This document shows, in pieces, positions 17,038-25,767 of a DNA stretch of 64,000 bases. The DNA comes from CAISOG01 sp044375625 (GTDB lineage: Bacteria > Pseudomonadota > Alphaproteobacteria > CAISOG01), in the NCBI GenBank assembly GCA_044375625.1, contig JBILMH010000002.1:1-64000 (forward strand), in the 5' to 3' direction. The notes below the pieces were generated by a model that was not told where the DNA came from, made no database searches, and saw only the letters and a list, made by a program, of their open reading frames with translations. A program made the translations under genes and the position numbers. Position 1 is the first letter of the stretch. Every line of letters begins with the position of its first letter.

Positions 17038-17477
17038 CCAAGCAAGTTGCACAAAATCGGCGGGCGCGCTTTGACTATGAGATGGTCGAAAAACTGACCG
17101 CTGGCCTGATGCTGGTCGGAACAGAGGTCAAATCCCTGCGCCTGGGTCGTTGCAGCCTTAACGAAGCCTTTGCGGTTGAAAAGGATGGCGAGTTGTTTTT
17201 GGTGGGCGCCAACATCGCGGTGTACCCTCAGGCCAGTCATTTCAACCATGATCCAACCCGCCCCCGCAAATTGCTGTTGAAGGGCAAGCAATTGGCCTCT
17301 TGGCTGGGCGCTATTCGGCAAAAGGGGCTGACCATTGTGCCGTTGTCCATCTTTTTTGCCGACAATGGCCGCGCCAAATGCGAATTGGCCTTAGCGCGTG
17401 GGCGCAAAAACTATGATAAGCGTGAGGCGATTAAGCAGCGCGATTGGCAGCGTGAAAAGGTGCAGCTGTTGCGTTAG
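17034..17477 (+). CDS. smpB: SsrA-binding protein SmpB
   Basis: 147 residues. It has the characteristic RRARFDYEMVEKLTAGL start, GTEVKSLRLGR, the SHFNHDPTRPRKLLLK segment and the basic C-terminal tail KRGxx-like GRKNYDKREAIKQRDWQRE. It binds tmRNA and brings it to stalled ribosomes; SspB (25768-26286) would then deliver the tagged proteins to ClpXP. It overlaps dapA by ATGA, so it is translationally coupled. Confidence 0.97.
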   Translation: MTKQVAQNRRARFDYEMVEKLTAGLMLVGTEVKSLRLGRCSLNEAFAVEKDGELFLVGANIAVYPQASHFNHDPTRPRKLLLKGKQLASWLGAIRQKGLTIVPLSIFFADNGRAKCELALARGRKNYDKREAIKQRDWQREKVQLLR

Positions 17478-17522
17478 GTTCTGCTGGCGCGTGAGTCTTA
17501 GAGGGGGGAGCATATCTCACTT

Positions 17523-17539
17523 CCCCCCCCCAAAAAAAA
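17523..17539. repeat. C9A8 homopolymer junction
   Basis: Nine C followed by eight A in the short gap between the convergent smpB and phaC genes. The reverse complement T8G9 occurs once more in the window at 23477-23493. A weak GGGGGGAG...CTTCCCCCC stem precedes it (17503-17528), but no T-run follows on the plus strand, so a terminator is not well supported. Confidence 0.5.
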
Positions 17540-17553
17540 CCAACATAAAAACC

Positions 17554-19374
17554 TTAGCTTAGGCGTGCCTTTACATAGCTGCCTGGCGCATTTTCAATCG
17601 CTTTCAGCTTGCCACTGCCAGGTTGGCGGGCGGGCACCTGACCATCGCTATATTGACCAATCCAACGCTGCCATTCTGGCCACCAGGAACCTGGAGTTGC
17701 TTTAGCGTCCGTCAACCACTCTTCGGGATTGGTGGGGTAGTTGGGGTTGACCCAATATTGGTATTTTTGCGCGGCGGGCGGGTTTACCACCCCAGCAATA
17801 TGCCCCGAATCGCTCAACACAAATTCCACCTGACCCTTGTACAGCTGAGTCGCGGCATAGGTTGCGTGCCAGGGGGCAATGTGATCGCTTTTGGTGGACA
17901 GCAAAAAGCTGGGCACGGTGATTTTGCTAAGGTCGATACCAACCCCGCAAAGATCAATGCCATTTGGCACCACCAACAAGTTTTTCAAATACATGTTGCG
18001 CAGGTAGAAACTGTGCATCTTAGCGGGCAGGCGGGTGGAATCGGAGTTCCAATACAACAGGTCAAATGGGAACGGATCTTTACCCATCAGATAGTTGTTG
18101 ACCACAAACGACCAGATTAAATCGTTGGCGCGCAGCATGTTAAAGGTGGTGGCCATCGCCTTACCCTCTAAATAGCCTGTTTTGGCCATTTTTTCGTCCA
18201 ACGCCGCCAACTGTTCCTCATCGATAAAGACTTCCAGGTCACCAGCTTCGGCAAAATCCACCAGGGTGGTGAAATAGGTGGCACTGGCAACCGGCGATTT
18301 CTTCTGGCTGGCCAGATAGGATAGGGTGCATGCCAACAACGTGCCGCCAATGCAATAGCCGATAACGTTAATGCTTTCTTCGCCAGTCGCCTGGGTAACG
18401 GCATCCAGGGCGGTTAAAACGCCGTCGGTCATGTAGGTGTCAAAGCCAACATCAATATGCCGTTCATCGGGGTTTACCCATGACACCACAAAGGTGGTGT
18501 GCCCCTGATCAACCGTCCATTTCAAAAAGGAATTTTTTTCCTGCAAATCAAGAATATAGTATTTGTTAATCCATGGTGGAACAACCAAAAGCGGGCGCTT
18601 AGCCACCGTTTCGGTGCTGGGGCTGTACTGAATAAGTTGAAACAAATGATTCTGGAAAACAATTTTCCCAGGGGTGGTGGCAATGTTTTCACCGACCTTA
18701 AAAGCGGTCAGGTCAGTCATTTTGATGTTCAGTTGTCCGCCGCCAGATTCCAAATCATCCAGCATGTTGTTCAAACCCTTAACCAGGTTTTCACCGCCGC
18801 TTTCCAGGGTGGCACGAAGGACTTCAGGGTTGGTTGCCCAAAAATTGCTGGGCGCGATGGCATCGGTCAGTTGGCGGGTGTAGAATTCAATTTTATGGCG
18901 GGTTTTTTCATCCAACCCATCCACTTCTGACATGACCGTGTTGATATACTTACTGGTCAACAGATAGCTTTGTTTAACGAAATCAAACCAGCTGTTTTCC
19001 TCCCACGCATGGTCGCGAAAACGCTTGTCCCCTGGTGGCGGAGCGATAACCGATTCGCCTTGCTCCCCCAAGGCTTTCAGCCATGAATTTTGCCACAGAT
19101 TATACGCTTCCTGACCCCAGGCGATTTGCTTTTCCATCAAGCCAACGGGATCTTGCCATAATTGCATGCCCGCCTCGGCAAATGCCTTGCCAATGCTGCT
19201 AAGGTCGGCCAGCACCAGGGTGGCATCAGAACTGTTGGAACGCCCCAAAGCCTCACCCATGATTTTTTGCATCCGCATGGTGGCGTTGGTAAAGGCCTCG
19301 GCCAGCTCAATCGGATCGATCATCTTGGTTTCCTGGTCAAAATTATGGTTGGGGGATGCTGAGGAATTGCTCAT
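17554..19374 (-). CDS. phaC: class I poly(3-hydroxyalkanoate) synthase
   Basis: 606 residues. It polymerises 3-hydroxyacyl-CoA into PHA storage granules. The lipase-like box GYCIGG carries nucleophile Cys341, with Asp497 (SDHIAP) and His525 (SGHIAG) completing the triad. The N-terminal region (1-200) is the class I helical domain, and the length is typical of class I (about 590-610), which works without PhaE or PhaR. The ATG start has AGG 9 bases upstream. No phaA, phaB, phasin or phaR gene is adjacent; the neighbours are smpB (convergent) and a secreted repeat protein (divergent). Confidence 0.96.
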   Translation of the reverse strand: MSNSSASPNHNFDQETKMIDPIELAEAFTNATMRMQKIMGEALGRSNSSDATLVLADLSSIGKAFAEAGMQLWQDPVGLMEKQIAWGQEAYNLWQNSWLKALGEQGESVIAPPPGDKRFRDHAWEENSWFDFVKQSYLLTSKYINTVMSEVDGLDEKTRHKIEFYTRQLTDAIAPSNFWATNPEVLRATLESGGENLVKGLNNMLDDLESGGGQLNIKMTDLTAFKVGENIATTPGKIVFQNHLFQLIQYSPSTETVAKRPLLVVPPWINKYYILDLQEKNSFLKWTVDQGHTTFVVSWVNPDERHIDVGFDTYMTDGVLTALDAVTQATGEESINVIGYCIGGTLLACTLSYLASQKKSPVASATYFTTLVDFAEAGDLEVFIDEEQLAALDEKMAKTGYLEGKAMATTFNMLRANDLIWSFVVNNYLMGKDPFPFDLLYWNSDSTRLPAKMHSFYLRNMYLKNLLVVPNGIDLCGVGIDLSKITVPSFLLSTKSDHIAPWHATYAATQLYKGQVEFVLSDSGHIAGVVNPPAAQKYQYWVNPNYPTNPEEWLTDAKATPGSWWPEWQRWIGQYSDGQVPARQPGSGKLKAIENAPGSYVKARLS

Positions 19375-19614
19375 GATAAAACCTAAAAAAAATTAAGGTG
19401 GGGCAGGGGGATAGGGGCACTGAAAGAAATAGTTTAAGCGAACGAAACTTGGCAATTTTGATTTTGAATTTGACCATCGATTTATTCATAGACCGTTGTA
19501 TCATCCTTGCCAAGAGTGATGCAAATTGCCAGTTTATGGACGCTTTTTAACAATCATCCTAAGCCGCACGAAAATCTTTCAAAGAATCGCATTGGGTGCT
19601 ATGCAGGACTGACC

Positions 19615-21672
19615 ATGCCAAATCATCGTACCAAACGACGCCTATCCTTTCTTTCGGTAACAGCCCTGTTATCGGCAGGGCTTGCCGTGATTCCGTCGGC
19701 GTTTCTCAAGGCGGATGGGGCAGGGTTATTGCCGCTAGACCTGAACAGCGCTAGCATTGCTGAGGGTTTGCCGCCGCCCCCTGCACCAGTCCAAGAAATG
19801 CCTTCTGAGCAGCAGGCTAAGCCCGCAACAGCAGATGGCGCAAATTTGTTATCGTTGGATTTGAATCAAGACAGCATTTCGGAGGGGTTGCCGCAGCCAG
19901 CACCTCAGGCACCTGCACCAGCGAAAGCCGAAGGAACAGATAAGCTACAGCTCGATTTGGATAGTACCAGCATTGCTGAGGGCTTGCCAAAGCCCGTGCC
20001 TCAGGCACCTGCACCTGTTGCCCAAGCTGCACCCGCAACAGTAGATGGCGCAAATTTGTTATCGTTAGATTTGAATCAAGACAGTATTTCGGAGGGGTTA
20101 CCCAAGCCAGCGCCAGTTGCTCAAACTGCACCTGTTAAAGCCGAAGGAAGCGAGAAGTTACAGCTAGATTTGGATAGTACCAGCATTGCCGAGGGCTTGC
20201 CGAAGCCTGTGCAGCCAAAACCCGTTGCCCAGGCCGTCTCTGCACCCGCGAAAGCCGAAGGTGCTGATAAGCTACAGCTGGATCTGGATAGCAGCAGCAT
20301 TGCTGAGGGGCTTGCGCCGCCACCAGCCCCTAAGACTGTAGCCGATGTTCCCCCTCAGCCTTCACAACCTGCTCCGTCAGCACCGCCAACGCCTGCAAGT
20401 CCAGCCATTATTGCCGCCGTGCCGCAGCCAATGCCAACACCAGCGCCAACTCCTGCGCCTAAAGCTGCCGTGAACGTAATGCCGCCCGCCCCAACATACG
20501 CCACCCCGCCAAGACCTGCACCAAGACCGACTCCCCGCAATGCCAGCAATGATGCGTTTGAAACAATGCGTCAGCAGGGCAGTCAGTCGCCCTATACGGT
20601 GCCAGTCCCTGAACCGCGGCCAATGGCCAGCAATACCACCCCACCGATTCAAACCCTGCGATCCCCCAACCGGACGCGCAGCGAATCATGGGACAATTTC
20701 ATGAGTGAAAGCCGCCAGCAAGGGGCGGTTCCGAATAAAGCACCAGAGGCGCCCGTGACACCCGTGCCGCAACCCGTTCAACCCGTCGCACCAGTGGCCA
20801 AATCAACCTTGGCGCCTGTGACACCTGGCCTGCAGAATCAGACGCCGAACGTGATTGCTGCGCTAGCGCCAGTAGTTAGCAATATCGCCCCGACTCCATT
20901 AACAGAAGAACAGTCAACCTATCCCAAACTCAGCAGTCAGGATAGCCGCCCGCAAGCACAGCTTAGCGTACAAGATCGTGAAAATCTGCGTCAACAGCTG
21001 GAGTCCGAGCGGGTCGAATCCAATAAGTTTTCGGGACAGGCCGCCCCAACTGATCCAGCAGCCGCCCCGGTCTCAGCTCCCAAGAAAATGCCGTCGGCCA
21101 GTCTAGAAGACGTTTATCAGCAGCAATTGATGGCCTCGTCCAGCACGGTAACAACCCTAACCGCTGGGGTGGAGCGGGATCGCGTGTTGGTGCCTAAGCG
21201 GGTAGACAATGGTGCCGAATCAGCCAATGACACCGCCGGCAATGCTGCCCCCCCCTCTGCGATGGCGGCCAAAGATACCAAAATTATTACCAGTGCAAGC
21301 CTGCCCATGCAGTCGTCATCGCTAAGTCGGGTAGATTTTGACAGAAAATCAACGGTGATTTCGACGCAGGCCAAGGCGCAGTTGCGAGAGGTTTATCGCG
21401 CTTATCAGCAAAACAATACGGACATTGAGGTTGTTGGCCTTTACCAGCCCAAAGATACCGATGCCCCCCGTGTGATTAGTGGCGGTGCAAAAAATTCTGG
21501 CGATACCGACAATGCTGGCCTAGCTGCCCGTCAGGCGGAGGCAGTTTCCGCCTATCTATTGCAACTTGGGGTACCAATGCAATCGGTGAATATCATTGTA
21601 CGGGCGGCCGATGCGGGGCAGGGCGATGGCGCGGGCAGCTGGGTTGAGATTCAGCGCGGATCCGCCAACTAA
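19615..21672 (+). CDS. secreted proline-rich repeat protein with OmpA-like C-terminal domain
   Basis: 685 residues from ATG 19615, chosen because GCAGGA precedes it and because it places a signal peptide (RRLSFLSVTALLSAGLAVIP) at the N-terminus. Residues about 35-242 hold six repeats built on LDL-xxxSI-x-EGL-P-x-P, separated by Pro/Ala/Gln linkers. About 243-480 is Pro/Ala/Thr-rich and probably disordered. The last 120 residues look like an OmpA-family peptidoglycan-binding fold (VDFDRKSTVISTQAKAQL near the start, LAARQAEAVSAYLLQLGVP later). It is probably periplasmic or outer-membrane linked. No homologue is recognised for the repeat. Codon use matches the neighbours. Confidence 0.75.
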   Translation: MPNHRTKRRLSFLSVTALLSAGLAVIPSAFLKADGAGLLPLDLNSASIAEGLPPPPAPVQEMPSEQQAKPATADGANLLSLDLNQDSISEGLPQPAPQAPAPAKAEGTDKLQLDLDSTSIAEGLPKPVPQAPAPVAQAAPATVDGANLLSLDLNQDSISEGLPKPAPVAQTAPVKAEGSEKLQLDLDSTSIAEGLPKPVQPKPVAQAVSAPAKAEGADKLQLDLDSSSIAEGLAPPPAPKTVADVPPQPSQPAPSAPPTPASPAIIAAVPQPMPTPAPTPAPKAAVNVMPPAPTYATPPRPAPRPTPRNASNDAFETMRQQGSQSPYTVPVPEPRPMASNTTPPIQTLRSPNRTRSESWDNFMSESRQQGAVPNKAPEAPVTPVPQPVQPVAPVAKSTLAPVTPGLQNQTPNVIAALAPVVSNIAPTPLTEEQSTYPKLSSQDSRPQAQLSVQDRENLRQQLESERVESNKFSGQAAPTDPAAAPVSAPKKMPSASLEDVYQQQLMASSSTVTTLTAGVERDRVLVPKRVDNGAESANDTAGNAAPPSAMAAKDTKIITSASLPMQSSSLSRVDFDRKSTVISTQAKAQLREVYRAYQQNNTDIEVVGLYQPKDTDAPRVISGGAKNSGDTDNAGLAARQAEAVSAYLLQLGVPMQSVNIIVRAADAGQGDGAGSWVEIQRGSAN
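19717..20340 (+). repeat. six in-frame repeats of an LDL-SI-EGL motif
   Basis: Six copies, spaced 32-40 codons, of a block reading LLxLDLNxxSIxEGLPxP or KLQLDLDSxSIAEGLPKP. Copies 2 and 4 are nearly identical (ANLLSLDLNQDSISEGLP), as are copies 3, 5 and 6 (KLQLDLDSTSIAEGL). This alternation indicates duplication of a two-unit block. The DNA is also repetitive. Confidence 0.88.
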
Positions 21673-21785
21673 AACAATTTAAAAACGATTTAAAAACAAT
21701 ATCATGCTATAAGTTCTTCATAAAATTTATGAATGTAATATCGATTATCAAAACCGCCAAGCCTTACCGCCAGCCATACTAAAAT

Positions 21786-23294
21786 TTAACTTTCGCCCTG
21801 CGCCTTGCTAAAGGCCTCTTTGCCATCAAAGCGATAGAGTTTTTCCAGATGCATCCAGCTGACCTGGTCATGCAGGTGGCTTAGCAGTTTTTGCACCGCC
21901 TCATCCGTCACGGGGGTGGCGGGGTGGCGCGCCACAAAGCGGCAACGCCAATGATCGACCAGGTCGGTGTTGGGATTGTTTTCGGGGTACACCACCGTGC
22001 CACGGCTGGAAATCAGTTTCAGCTGCCAATCGCTATCCGCACAGTGCGCCTCCAACCGATTCCCCAGCTCATAGACATCGCCGACATAGTCGACATAAAC
22101 GTCGATCCCGACCAGTTCGCGCACGGCGGGATGCTGATCCGTATCGCCCTCCGCCGCCAGGGTGATATTGCTGTAAATGCGCGGTTCCACCCCGGGCAGG
22201 GTGTTGCCCAAATTGCTAATGATGCGGTCAACATAGGCGTTGGTGCTGCCCCCCTGACCCTTCGCCGCCAGATCGCCTGTTAAGTCTTGCCCGCCCGCCA
22301 AGGTCACAAAAACCGCGCTTTCGATGCGGTTGGCATGGTCGAATAAACCCTGGTGGCGCAGCATCATGACAGCGGACAGCAGCAGGGCAGTGGGGTTGGC
22401 CACCCCCTTACCCGCAATTTGCGGCGCGCTGCCGTGCACGGCCTCAAACATGGCGGCATGTGCCCCGATATTGGCGCTGGGCGCGACGCCCAGACCGCCG
22501 ACCAGCCCCGCACCCAAATCGCTGATGATATCGCCATTCATGTTCGAGGTCACAATCACCTCAAACTGTTCGGGCGCAATCACCATCTGATGGGCGCAGT
22601 TATCAATCAACAAATGTTCGCCTGCGATGTTGGGATAGGTGGGCAACAGATCCTCCATCGCCTGTTTCATCAGGCCTTCGGTCATTTTCATGATGTTGGC
22701 CTTGGTTGCGGTGTGCAGGGTTTTGCGCCCCTCCGCCTTGGCCAGCTCCATCGCAAAGCGCATGATTTTGCGGCACCCCTTACGCGACATCAGCTTCAGG
22801 CATTGGGCGACGTTGGGGGTTTGCATATATTCGATGCCCGCGTACAAATCCTCAACATTTTCGCGCACCACCACAAAATCAATGGCACGGTCAGAGAAGG
22901 GGGTTTTGATACCGGGCAGGGTGCGCACGGGGCGGACATTGGCATACAGCTCAAACAGCTTGCGCAGCGTGACATTAGCGCTTTTGTTGCCAAAGCCGAT
23001 GGGGGTTTCCAGCGGGCCTTTCAAAGCCATGCCGCAGGATTCGATGGCGTCCAAAGCCTCCTGTGGCACGCCGGTTTCCACCCCACGGGCGAACAAACTT
23101 GCGCCAGCCTCGTTAACCTGCCAGTCAATCGGAGCGCCAGCGGCATCCAGCACCCGCACGGTGGCCGCCACCACCTCTGGCCCGATGCCATCCCCCTGCA
23201 AAACCACCACTTTTTGACGGGGCAGGGCGGCGGTGGCAAGATTGGCTGTTGGGGATGATGCGGCGGGTGAAGAACTGTGTGAAGACTGGTGCAT
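21786..23294 (-). CDS. icd: isocitrate dehydrogenase, long Thermus/Rickettsia type
   Basis: 502 residues from ATG 23294 (GGAAAG upstream). Beta-decarboxylating dehydrogenase: VVVLQGDGIGPEV at the start, a substrate loop with NKSANVTLRKLFELYANVRP, RENVEDLYAGIEY, DNCAHQMV, and the signature SNMNGDIISDLGAGLVGGLG, then HGSAPQIAGKGVANPTA. A C-terminal extension of about 140 residues after the core catalytic domain, with IDVYVDYVGD and WMHLEKLYRFDG, is the mark of the long subfamily found in Thermus and Rickettsia, unlike the 405-residue monomer-type or eukaryote-like enzyme of many alphaproteobacteria. It converts isocitrate to 2-oxoglutarate. Coenzyme (NAD or NADP) cannot be fixed from reading. 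A leading 25-residue Ser/Ala-rich tail is unusual. Confidence 0.88.
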   Translation of the reverse strand: MHQSSHSSSPAASSPTANLATAALPRQKVVVLQGDGIGPEVVAATVRVLDAAGAPIDWQVNEAGASLFARGVETGVPQEALDAIESCGMALKGPLETPIGFGNKSANVTLRKLFELYANVRPVRTLPGIKTPFSDRAIDFVVVRENVEDLYAGIEYMQTPNVAQCLKLMSRKGCRKIMRFAMELAKAEGRKTLHTATKANIMKMTEGLMKQAMEDLLPTYPNIAGEHLLIDNCAHQMVIAPEQFEVIVTSNMNGDIISDLGAGLVGGLGVAPSANIGAHAAMFEAVHGSAPQIAGKGVANPTALLLSAVMMLRHQGLFDHANRIESAVFVTLAGGQDLTGDLAAKGQGGSTNAYVDRIISNLGNTLPGVEPRIYSNITLAAEGDTDQHPAVRELVGIDVYVDYVGDVYELGNRLEAHCADSDWQLKLISSRGTVVYPENNPNTDLVDHWRCRFVARHPATPVTDEAVQKLLSHLHDQVSWMHLEKLYRFDGKEAFSKAQGES

Positions 23295-23476
23295 GCTAAG
23301 GCTTTCCAAAAAAACTGGCTGTGTTTTTACCCTAATCGTGCCGTGGTTAACAGATGGTTATCATGGGTTAAAAACATGGTTTTTGCAGATGGTTTTGATG
23401 CTTTTCGCAGCCTGCTTCTCGCCAGCCGTTTGGGATGGAAATGCATCCTGCTTATCCGCTCCGCTTGCGTCCGCCG

Positions 23477-23493
23477 TTTTTTTTGGGGGGGGG
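23477..23493. repeat. T8G9 homopolymer junction
   Basis: Eight T followed by nine G, upstream of icd on its non-coding side. Exact reverse complement of the tract at 17523-17539. Confidence 0.5.
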
Positions 23494-23616
23494 ATGCAGG
23501 TCAATCCGTTGTTAGAGCATTTTCCATTTAGCCGCCAACCAGCCCCAAACCCACCAATCCTGTCACCGCTAATTTACATAATATAAATTATACGATTTAT
23601 GAAATCCAAAAACATA

Positions 23617-23646
23617 TTGACACTTTATGTAGTACACTGTTTTAAT
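23617..23646 (+). promoter_or_regulatory. possible promoter of the small AT-rich gene
   Basis: TTGACA at 23617-23622 matches the -35 consensus; TTTAAT at 23641-23646 is a fair -10 at 18 bp spacing. It lies 28 bp before the start codon and just after a 7 bp inverted repeat that could be an operator. The assignment is by pattern only. Confidence 0.35.
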
Positions 23647-23673
23647 AAATTAACACTTATGGAGAATTTATAA

Positions 23674-23868
23674 ATGGCAAAACGTAAACCTGTGCAATCA
23701 TTTGAAAAGCGTAGAGATCAGTTTCTAGAAAAACATGGCGCTGAATATGGCCTTAAGGATGCTTATGATGCCCTTATTGCAGTCCAAACACCAGAAGCTG
23801 TTGCTGAAGCCTTAGATAGCCTAATTGAGGCTATGGAAGAATATGTCGAATCTATTCCTGCTGGTTAA
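23674..23868 (+). CDS. small acidic protein, unknown
   Basis: 64 residues, with a basic N-terminal end (MAKRKPVQSFEKRRDQF) and an acidic helical rest (TPEAVAEALDSLIEAMEEYVES). GGAGA lies 8 bases before the ATG and a promoter-like pair precedes it, so it is probably a real gene. No family is recognised. The surrounding DNA (about 23560-24160) is clearly more AT-rich than the flanking icd and fumC genes, suggesting acquired DNA. The same frame continues after the TAA stop into another ORF (see 23914-24156). Confidence 0.6.
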   Translation: MAKRKPVQSFEKRRDQFLEKHGAEYGLKDAYDALIAVQTPEAVAEALDSLIEAMEEYVESIPAG

Positions 23869-23913
23869 CCTGATCGCAAAACTAGTTCTGGATTTTTTTG
23901 TGCTGAAATAGTT

Positions 23914-24156
23914 GTGGATGCGGCAACCAGTTTGGCTAAAAAACCGAATTTATACAGTGAAAATGTTAAAAAGATATTTTGGGAAGCTTTTAGAAGCGGT
24001 GGTTTTTTGGATAGATCTGTAAAGGCGTATGCGCACAATCTTAACGATTCCGCTAAGTTTTTTAATAATTTTCGTGATTGTTTAAATAAAGCATTTTCGG
24101 GTCAAGGCAACAATCCTCCAATAATCGATACCAGAATGATCGGACGTCATAGATAA
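23914..24156 (+). CDS. small ORF, possibly the 3' part of a broken gene
   Basis: 80 residues from GTG 23914, with no good ribosome site. It lies in the same frame as the 64-residue gene before it, with the open frame resuming right after that gene's TAA. The start VVDAATSLAKKPNLYSENVKKI resembles in layout a segment of the AT-rich orphan protein at 42875-43324 (VVDAATAFANPNKAAS), about 19 kb away. It may therefore be a remnant of a paralogue. Whether it is translated on its own, by readthrough, or not at all cannot be told. Confidence 0.35.
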   Translation: MDAATSLAKKPNLYSENVKKIFWEAFRSGGFLDRSVKAYAHNLNDSAKFFNNFRDCLNKAFSGQGNNPPIIDTRMIGRHR

Positions 24157-24184
24157 TACGAGACCTTCTTAGATATCCCCCACC

Positions 24185-25630
24185 CTATTTCGGATTCGGA
24201 AACGCCATTTCCTCGGGCTTGACGGCGGCGTCGAACTGCTCGGCGGTTAGGAGGTTGAGGTCGAGGGCGGCTTGTTTCAGGCTAAGGTTTTCCTTAAAGG
24301 CTTTTTTGACCACGGCGGCGGCGTTGTCATAGCCGATAATCGGGTTAAGGGCTGTGGCCAAAATCAAGGAGTTATGCAGGTATTCTTGCAGCTGTTCCTT
24401 AACAGGATCAATCCCCACCACGCAATTGTCGGCAAAGCTGCGGCAGGCGTCACTGAGCAGTTTGGTTGATTGCAGCACGCTGTAGATCATCACGGGCTTA
24501 AAGACGTTCAGCTGCAAAAAGCCGCCACTGCCCGCCACCGTCACCGTTACATGATTGCCCATCACTTGGGCACAGACCATGGTCATCGCCTCAGCCTGCG
24601 TCGGGTTAACCTTACCCGGCATGATGGAGGATCCCGGCTCATTCTCCGGCAAATGCAGTTCCCCCAGGCCGCATCGGGGGCCCGAAGCCAGCCAGCGGAT
24701 GTCGTTGGCAATCTTGAACAGCTGGTTGGCCAGCAGGTTTAGGCCGCCCGACAGCGCGACCAGCGCGTCATGACTGGCCAAGGCCGCAAATTTGTTGGGC
24801 GCGCTGGTAAAGGGCAGACCCGTCAGATCCGCCAATTTGGCCGCCACCGCCTCACCAAATCCTGGCTTAGCGTTCAACCCCGTGCCCAGGGCTGTGCCCC
24901 CCTGCGCCAGCTGATACAATTCGGGCAATACCGCCTGCAACTGCCGCTCCGCCATCTCCAGCTGGGCGACAAAGGCGGAAAACTCCTGCCCCAGGCTCAT
25001 CGGCACGGCATCTTGCAGGTGGGTGCGGCCAATTTTGCACAGTTTCATCCAGGCGGCCGATTTATCGGCAAAGGCTTTTTTCAAATGCGCCACCGCGGGC
25101 AACAATTCCTGCACCACCGCCGTCACCGCCGCCACATGCATCGCGGTTGGGAAGCAATCGTTGGAGGATTGGCCATAGTTAACATGGTCATTGGGGTGAA
25201 CGGGCTTTTTTTGACCCAGCGGCGCGCCCAACAGCTCATTGGCGCGGTTGGCCACCACCTCATTCAGATTCATGTTGGTCTGCGTCCCGCTGCCCGTCTG
25301 CCAGACCACCAGGGGGAATTGGTCGTCCAAACGCCCTTCCCCCACCTCACCCGCGGCCTGGGCAATTGCGCCTGCAATCTCGGTTGGCAGTGCGCCCATC
25401 TGTTGATTCACCAGCGCGCAGGCCTGTTTCACCAGGCCAAAGGCGTGGATGAGGGGCAGTGGCATCCTTTCCCCCCCAATCACAAAATTGCGGCGGGATC
25501 GTTCGGTCTGCGCGCCCCAATAGCAATCGGCGGGAACCTCTACCGCGCCCATGCTGTCGGTTTCGGTGCGGGTAGGGATGATTGGCTTGGCGTTAAGTTG
25601 GGCGTTGGGCTGGGCGTTGCTTAAGGTCAC
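24185..25630 (-). CDS. fumC: fumarase, class II
   Basis: 481 residues from GTG 25630, chosen because GAGGAG lies 9 bases upstream; an ATG at 25687 would add 19 residues with no ribosome site. The fumarase/aspartase superfamily signature GSSIMPGKVNPTQAEAM is present, together with GSGTQTNMNLNEVVANRA, HPNDHVNYGQSSNDCFPTAMH and TGLNAKPGF. These identify class II fumarase, which interconverts fumarate and malate as a tetramer without iron. The family's usual length is about 463; the extra residues are an N-terminal Asn/Ala-rich tail. Confidence 0.95.
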   Translation of the reverse strand: MTLSNAQPNAQLNAKPIIPTRTETDSMGAVEVPADCYWGAQTERSRRNFVIGGERMPLPLIHAFGLVKQACALVNQQMGALPTEIAGAIAQAAGEVGEGRLDDQFPLVVWQTGSGTQTNMNLNEVVANRANELLGAPLGQKKPVHPNDHVNYGQSSNDCFPTAMHVAAVTAVVQELLPAVAHLKKAFADKSAAWMKLCKIGRTHLQDAVPMSLGQEFSAFVAQLEMAERQLQAVLPELYQLAQGGTALGTGLNAKPGFGEAVAAKLADLTGLPFTSAPNKFAALASHDALVALSGGLNLLANQLFKIANDIRWLASGPRCGLGELHLPENEPGSSIMPGKVNPTQAEAMTMVCAQVMGNHVTVTVAGSGGFLQLNVFKPVMIYSVLQSTKLLSDACRSFADNCVVGIDPVKEQLQEYLHNSLILATALNPIIGYDNAAAVVKKAFKENLSLKQAALDLNLLTAEQFDAAVKPEEMAFPNPK

Positions 25631-25767
25631 GGCGGGCGACTCCTCAAGTTCGGATGAAAAGGGGGGCAGAAGCCAGGATATTTTCACGGAACTTGCCGCA
25701 GGGCAAGCGGGCAGGATGGATTAAGCCTAAAAGAAAGTGGTGGCAGGCTGTGGCAAGCCAAAACCGC

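Larger units (their letters stand above)
23295..23673. other. 379 bp non-coding interval
   Basis: Divergent interval between icd and the small AT-rich gene. The first 250 bp have ordinary composition and contain the T8G9 tract. The rest turns sharply AT-rich. A perfect 7 bp inverted repeat (TAATTTA, 7 base loop, TAAATTA) lies at 23570-23590, followed by TTGACA at 23617-23622, a possible -35 box with TTTAAT 18 bases further on. No gene or RNA was recognised. Confidence 0.5.

Noticed and set aside
22353..23258. Long ORF of 301 residues on the plus strand
   Set aside because: Antisense shadow of the isocitrate dehydrogenase gene; His/Gln-rich composition typical of shadow frames.
24770..25624. 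284-residue ORF on the plus strand
   Set aside because: Antisense shadow of fumC, of the same Gly/His/Gln-rich kind.
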